NCBI GenBank assembly: GCA_029940345.1
Contig: JAOZRC010000300.1
Coordinates: forward strand, 1-6,718
Direction of reading: 5' to 3'
Length of the DNA stretch: 6,718 nt
Source: Desulfobacterales bacterium
GTDB lineage: Bacteria > Desulfobacterota > Desulfobacteria > Desulfobacterales > JAUCGF01
Part shown: piece by piece, positions 4,396 to 6,718 of the stretch
Layout of the letters: every line of letters begins with the position of its first letter
How positions within the stretch are numbered: the stretch's first letter is position 1
Notes under the pieces: model-generated
The model's database searches: none
The model's input: only the letters and a program-made list of their open reading frames with translations
What the model was told of the DNA's origin: nothing
Made by a program: the position numbers and the translations under genes

Positions 4396-5691
4396 ATGAA
4401 AACTGATAAAATAACCGGCCCGCCCATGACTTTGGCGTGGTTTATTTGGGGCTTAGGCGCCCTTTTTTACCTGGCAGGCTTTTTCCAGCGGGTGGCCCCG
4501 GCCGTCATGACCCGGGAACTGATGCAGGCGTTTCATATCTCGGCCTCGGGCCTGGGGCATCTATCGGGCCTCTATTTTTATGCTTATGTTGCCATGCAGA
4601 TTCCCACGGGGATTCTGGCCGACACACTCGGCCCGAGAAAACTTTTGAGCGCCGGTTGTCTGGTTGCGGGCCTGGGCGCATTACTTTTTGCCCTGTCCCC
4701 CGGATTTTTTTGGGCCGGACTTGGGCGGCTTCTCATTGGCGGATCCGTGGCCGTGGCCTTTGTAGGACTGCTCAAACTCTCCTCTTCCTGGTTTCCGAAA
4801 AAAATCTGCGCCTTTGTGGCCGGCAACGCCCTGTCCATCGGACTCATTGGCGCTGTAAGCGCGGGCCCTCCTTTAAGGTTTCTCATGGATATCTTCCACT
4901 GGCGCCAGATTATATGCGCCACCGGTGTGATGACCCTTGTGCTGGGCGGGCTAATCTGGTTTATTGTCAGGGACTGGCCCCAGGAAAAGGGATATCCAGG
5001 CTTTACAGAAAAAATACCCACGCCGGCGTCATTGTCTTTCCGCTCAATCTGGCAGAGTTTGTTCAAACTGTCTGAATATCGGAACACCTGGCTTTTGTTT
5101 TTGATTCCCGGTGGTATTGTGGGGTGTATCCTCACCTTTTCCGGCCTGTGGGGGGTGCTTTTTCTGGTCTCTCACCACGGACTTAGCCCGGTCAGAGCGT
5201 CTGCCATGACTTCTGTTCTGCTTGTCGGTTGGGCTGTCGGAGCCCCTGTGTTTGGGTGGCTGTCTGACCGGATGGGAAAACGAAAACCCTTGTATATTGC
5301 CGGAACTATGATAGTTGCCCTGGGCTGGGCATTGATCCTGTTCAGGGAAAGTCTTTCCTTTTTTCAACTGGTCATGGCGCTTTCCGTCACCGGTTTTTTT
5401 TCCGGCTGCATGATCATCAGTTTTGCCTTTGTCACCGAATCGGTTCCTGTGTCCTTGTCCGGAACCGTCTCCGGCCTGACCAACATGGGGGTGATGATGG
5501 GTCCCATGTTGCTCCAGCCGGTTGTGGGCCGGATCCTGGACTACAATTGGACCGGCCAGATGGTTGACGGGGTAAGAGTCTATTCTGTCAGCGCTTATGA
5601 GTACGGCTTTATACCCATGATGGGATGGGTCATTTTATCTGTTTTGCTCCTGTTTTTTACCAAAGAAACCCACTGTCGTCAGATGGCCTGA
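4396..5691 (+). CDS. MFS transporter
   Basis: This is an intact 431-residue inner-membrane permease of the major facilitator superfamily, the usual length for a 12-helix member. Hydrophobic segments occur about every 25-30 residues, starting at residues 12-30. The MFS motif A loop appears twice, as GILADTLGPRKLL (72-84) between helices 2 and 3 and GWLSDRMGKRKPL (287-299) in the second half, which supports the internal two-fold repeat. A polar central loop (192-228) separates the halves. The sequence resembles the anion/sugar-phosphate-type permeases of MFS, but I cannot name a substrate. It starts directly after the tandem duplication, so its leader is made of repeat sequence. Two terminators separate it from the receptor gene, and there is no sign of a shared operon. 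Codon use and reading frame look undisturbed. Confidence 0.9.
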   Translation: MKTDKITGPPMTLAWFIWGLGALFYLAGFFQRVAPAVMTRELMQAFHISASGLGHLSGLYFYAYVAMQIPTGILADTLGPRKLLSAGCLVAGLGALLFALSPGFFWAGLGRLLIGGSVAVAFVGLLKLSSSWFPKKICAFVAGNALSIGLIGAVSAGPPLRFLMDIFHWRQIICATGVMTLVLGGLIWFIVRDWPQEKGYPGFTEKIPTPASLSFRSIWQSLFKLSEYRNTWLLFLIPGGIVGCILTFSGLWGVLFLVSHHGLSPVRASAMTSVLLVGWAVGAPVFGWLSDRMGKRKPLYIAGTMIVALGWALILFRESLSFFQLVMALSVTGFFSGCMIISFAFVTESVPVSLSGTVSGLTNMGVMMGPMLLQPVVGRILDYNWTGQMVDGVRVYSVSAYEYGFIPMMGWVILSVLLLFFTKETHCRQMA

Positions 5692-6018
5692 ACCAATACT
5701 GTTTGGTATGGATATCGCGTGTTCCGCTATTTAAAAGTAGTTTACCTTACCGTTCTCACGCTTTTGCAGCCGATTTAAGACTTTTCAAACAGGCTCTAAG
5801 AGGATGATAAGAAGCGGATAATACACGATAGTCTCAGAATACCTGACCTGGGCAAGAAGCGGTAAATAGTATAAGGCTTTAATAATAAAAGAATTATATC
5901 AGAAAACAACAAATATTCCTTGATATTTTTATAGGAAAATAATATGGGACCTTTTTTGCTTAAATGTTATCTGGAACGGTTACGCAAATATTAATCACCA
6001 AAAAGCAAAGGGACCCAA
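5692..6018. other. Intergenic spacer between MFS gene and transposase fragment
   Basis: No credible gene was seen in these 327 bases. A frame runs through 5625-5807, but it overlaps the MFS 3' end out of frame and has no recognisable features. A 5-bp ACCAA/TTGGT dyad (5692-5696/5703-5707) follows the MFS stop without a T run. The right half is AT-rich. GGGACCTTTTTTGCTT (5946-5961) is roughly inverted by AAGCAAAGGGACCC (6003-6016) just before the transposase start and could mark an element end or a leader hairpin. Confidence 0.5.
6008..6013 (+). promoter_or_regulatory. Ribosome binding site of the transposase fragment
   Basis: AAGGGA lies 5 nt before ATG 6019. This is good spacing and supports that start. 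Confidence 0.55.
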
Positions 6019-6718
6019 ATGGCTCAATTATTATTACCTCTTCTGCCTTCCGGTGCAACTGCGATTAATGATATTTTAAGTGTTCGAAATGAGAATGGCA
6101 GTTGGTATTACTTCGCGGGAATAAGTCCTATTTTCTCTCATAATGAAAAAGATATGGCATCATTTCGTATGTTCACAAGTCAACTTATTGTATCAGGTCA
6201 ATGTCGCAATATTAATATCATAAAGGCATTCGGAGTATCATCGAATAGTGTCTGGCGAAGTGTTAAAAAGTACAAAGAAGGAGGGATCAAAGCTTTTTTT
6301 CAAGCCCGCAGAGGTCGTGGGGGCAGTGTGATAAGCGGAGAAGTTAAAAAGGGGTGTCAAGAGCTTTTAGACAAGGGCTGGAGCCGGAACGACATATGTG
6401 AGAAACTTGCTATAAAATATGACACATTGAGAAAAGCGATAGCGTCCGGTCGCCTTCACGAACTAAATGGCAATCTGGCTTTTGCAAAGCGTGGTTCATC
6501 GAAGTCAGAAAGAACAGTAGAAGATGCAAAAGCCCGCGCAGGGATGGGAGCAGGCTGTACACGCACTGTAGAACGGACCCTTGCTAGCAATGGGAAAGCT
6601 TAATCAGGCTTCGGTTAAGTTTGAAAATTGTCTTGATCTTTCGAATAAAAAGGCAAACCATTTGCCACCGATGAACTCACGATCACCGAATAGACATCTT
6701 ATTTTGTCGACACTGAAA
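6019..6718 (+). pseudogene. Helix-turn-helix transposase, N-terminal part, frameshifted and truncated
   Basis: The first frame gives 194 residues (6019-6603). It opens with LLPLLPSGATAINDILSV, then two helix-turn-helix-like regions: about 50-98, including FRMFTSQLIVSG and IIKAFGVSSNSVWRSVKKY, and about 107-145, including LAIKYDTLRKAI. A SERTVEDA...CTRTVER stretch follows. This is the DNA-binding N-terminal section I associate with a family of long transposase-like proteins. The catalytic part is absent. At about 6586 an extra base, or a loss of two, breaks the frame: frame 2 continues as AMGKLNQASVKFENCLDL (6587-6640), matching the expected family sequence. Beyond about 6640 I recognise nothing, although frame 2 stays open to the window end. 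It is therefore a decayed remnant, and the family assignment is from memory of similar proteins. Confidence 0.65.

Noticed and set aside
5691..5708. ACCAA/TTGGT dyad as the MFS terminator
   Set aside because: The stem is only 5 bp, AT-leaning and has no T run.

Overview
The window looks like a piece of a repeat-rich, moderately GC-rich bacterial genome, with genes near 50-55% GC and AT-rich spacers. Gene style points to a Desulfobacterota-type or similarly complex, multicellular or large-genome proteobacterial lineage. That placement is an inference from gene style and repeats only. No rRNA, tRNA or CRISPR array was seen.

Layout. (1) 1-421: AT-rich leader with the possible last codons of an upstream gene (1-81) and four short hairpins. 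(2) 422-3356: one long gene of the TIR - NACHT NTPase - FGE/C-type-lectin architecture, a STAND-type conflict or immune receptor. It is now split into three overlapping reading frames by two frameshifts, near 1820 and near 2427. Its 3' end (about 3171-3290) has the framework of a diversity-generating retroelement (DGR) variable region on an FGE-type lectin fold. No reverse transcriptase or template repeat lies in the window, so it would have to be a remote target. (3) 3105-3749 and 3750-4394: a perfect 645-bp tandem duplication. Each unit holds the last 83 codons of the receptor (with the variable-region-like segment), a small hairpin, a strong intrinsic terminator, a MITE-like imperfect palindrome, a 32-bp perfect inverted repeat, and the leader and ribosome binding site of the next gene. 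(4) 4396-5691: an intact MFS transporter. (5) 5692-6018: non-coding spacer. (6) 6019-6718: the N-terminal part of a helix-turn-helix transposase, frameshifted near 6586 and with no recognisable continuation.

How it fits together. The expected receptor logic is a C-terminal lectin-like domain that senses a ligand, a NACHT ATPase that switches or oligomerises, and an N-terminal TIR effector that probably acts on NAD. The duplication gives a second, identical, unexpressed copy of the sensing tip next to the gene. The MFS gene is probably transcribed separately, because two terminators lie between it and the receptor. The broken receptor, duplication, palindromic repeats and decayed transposase mark this as an accessory, fast-changing locus.
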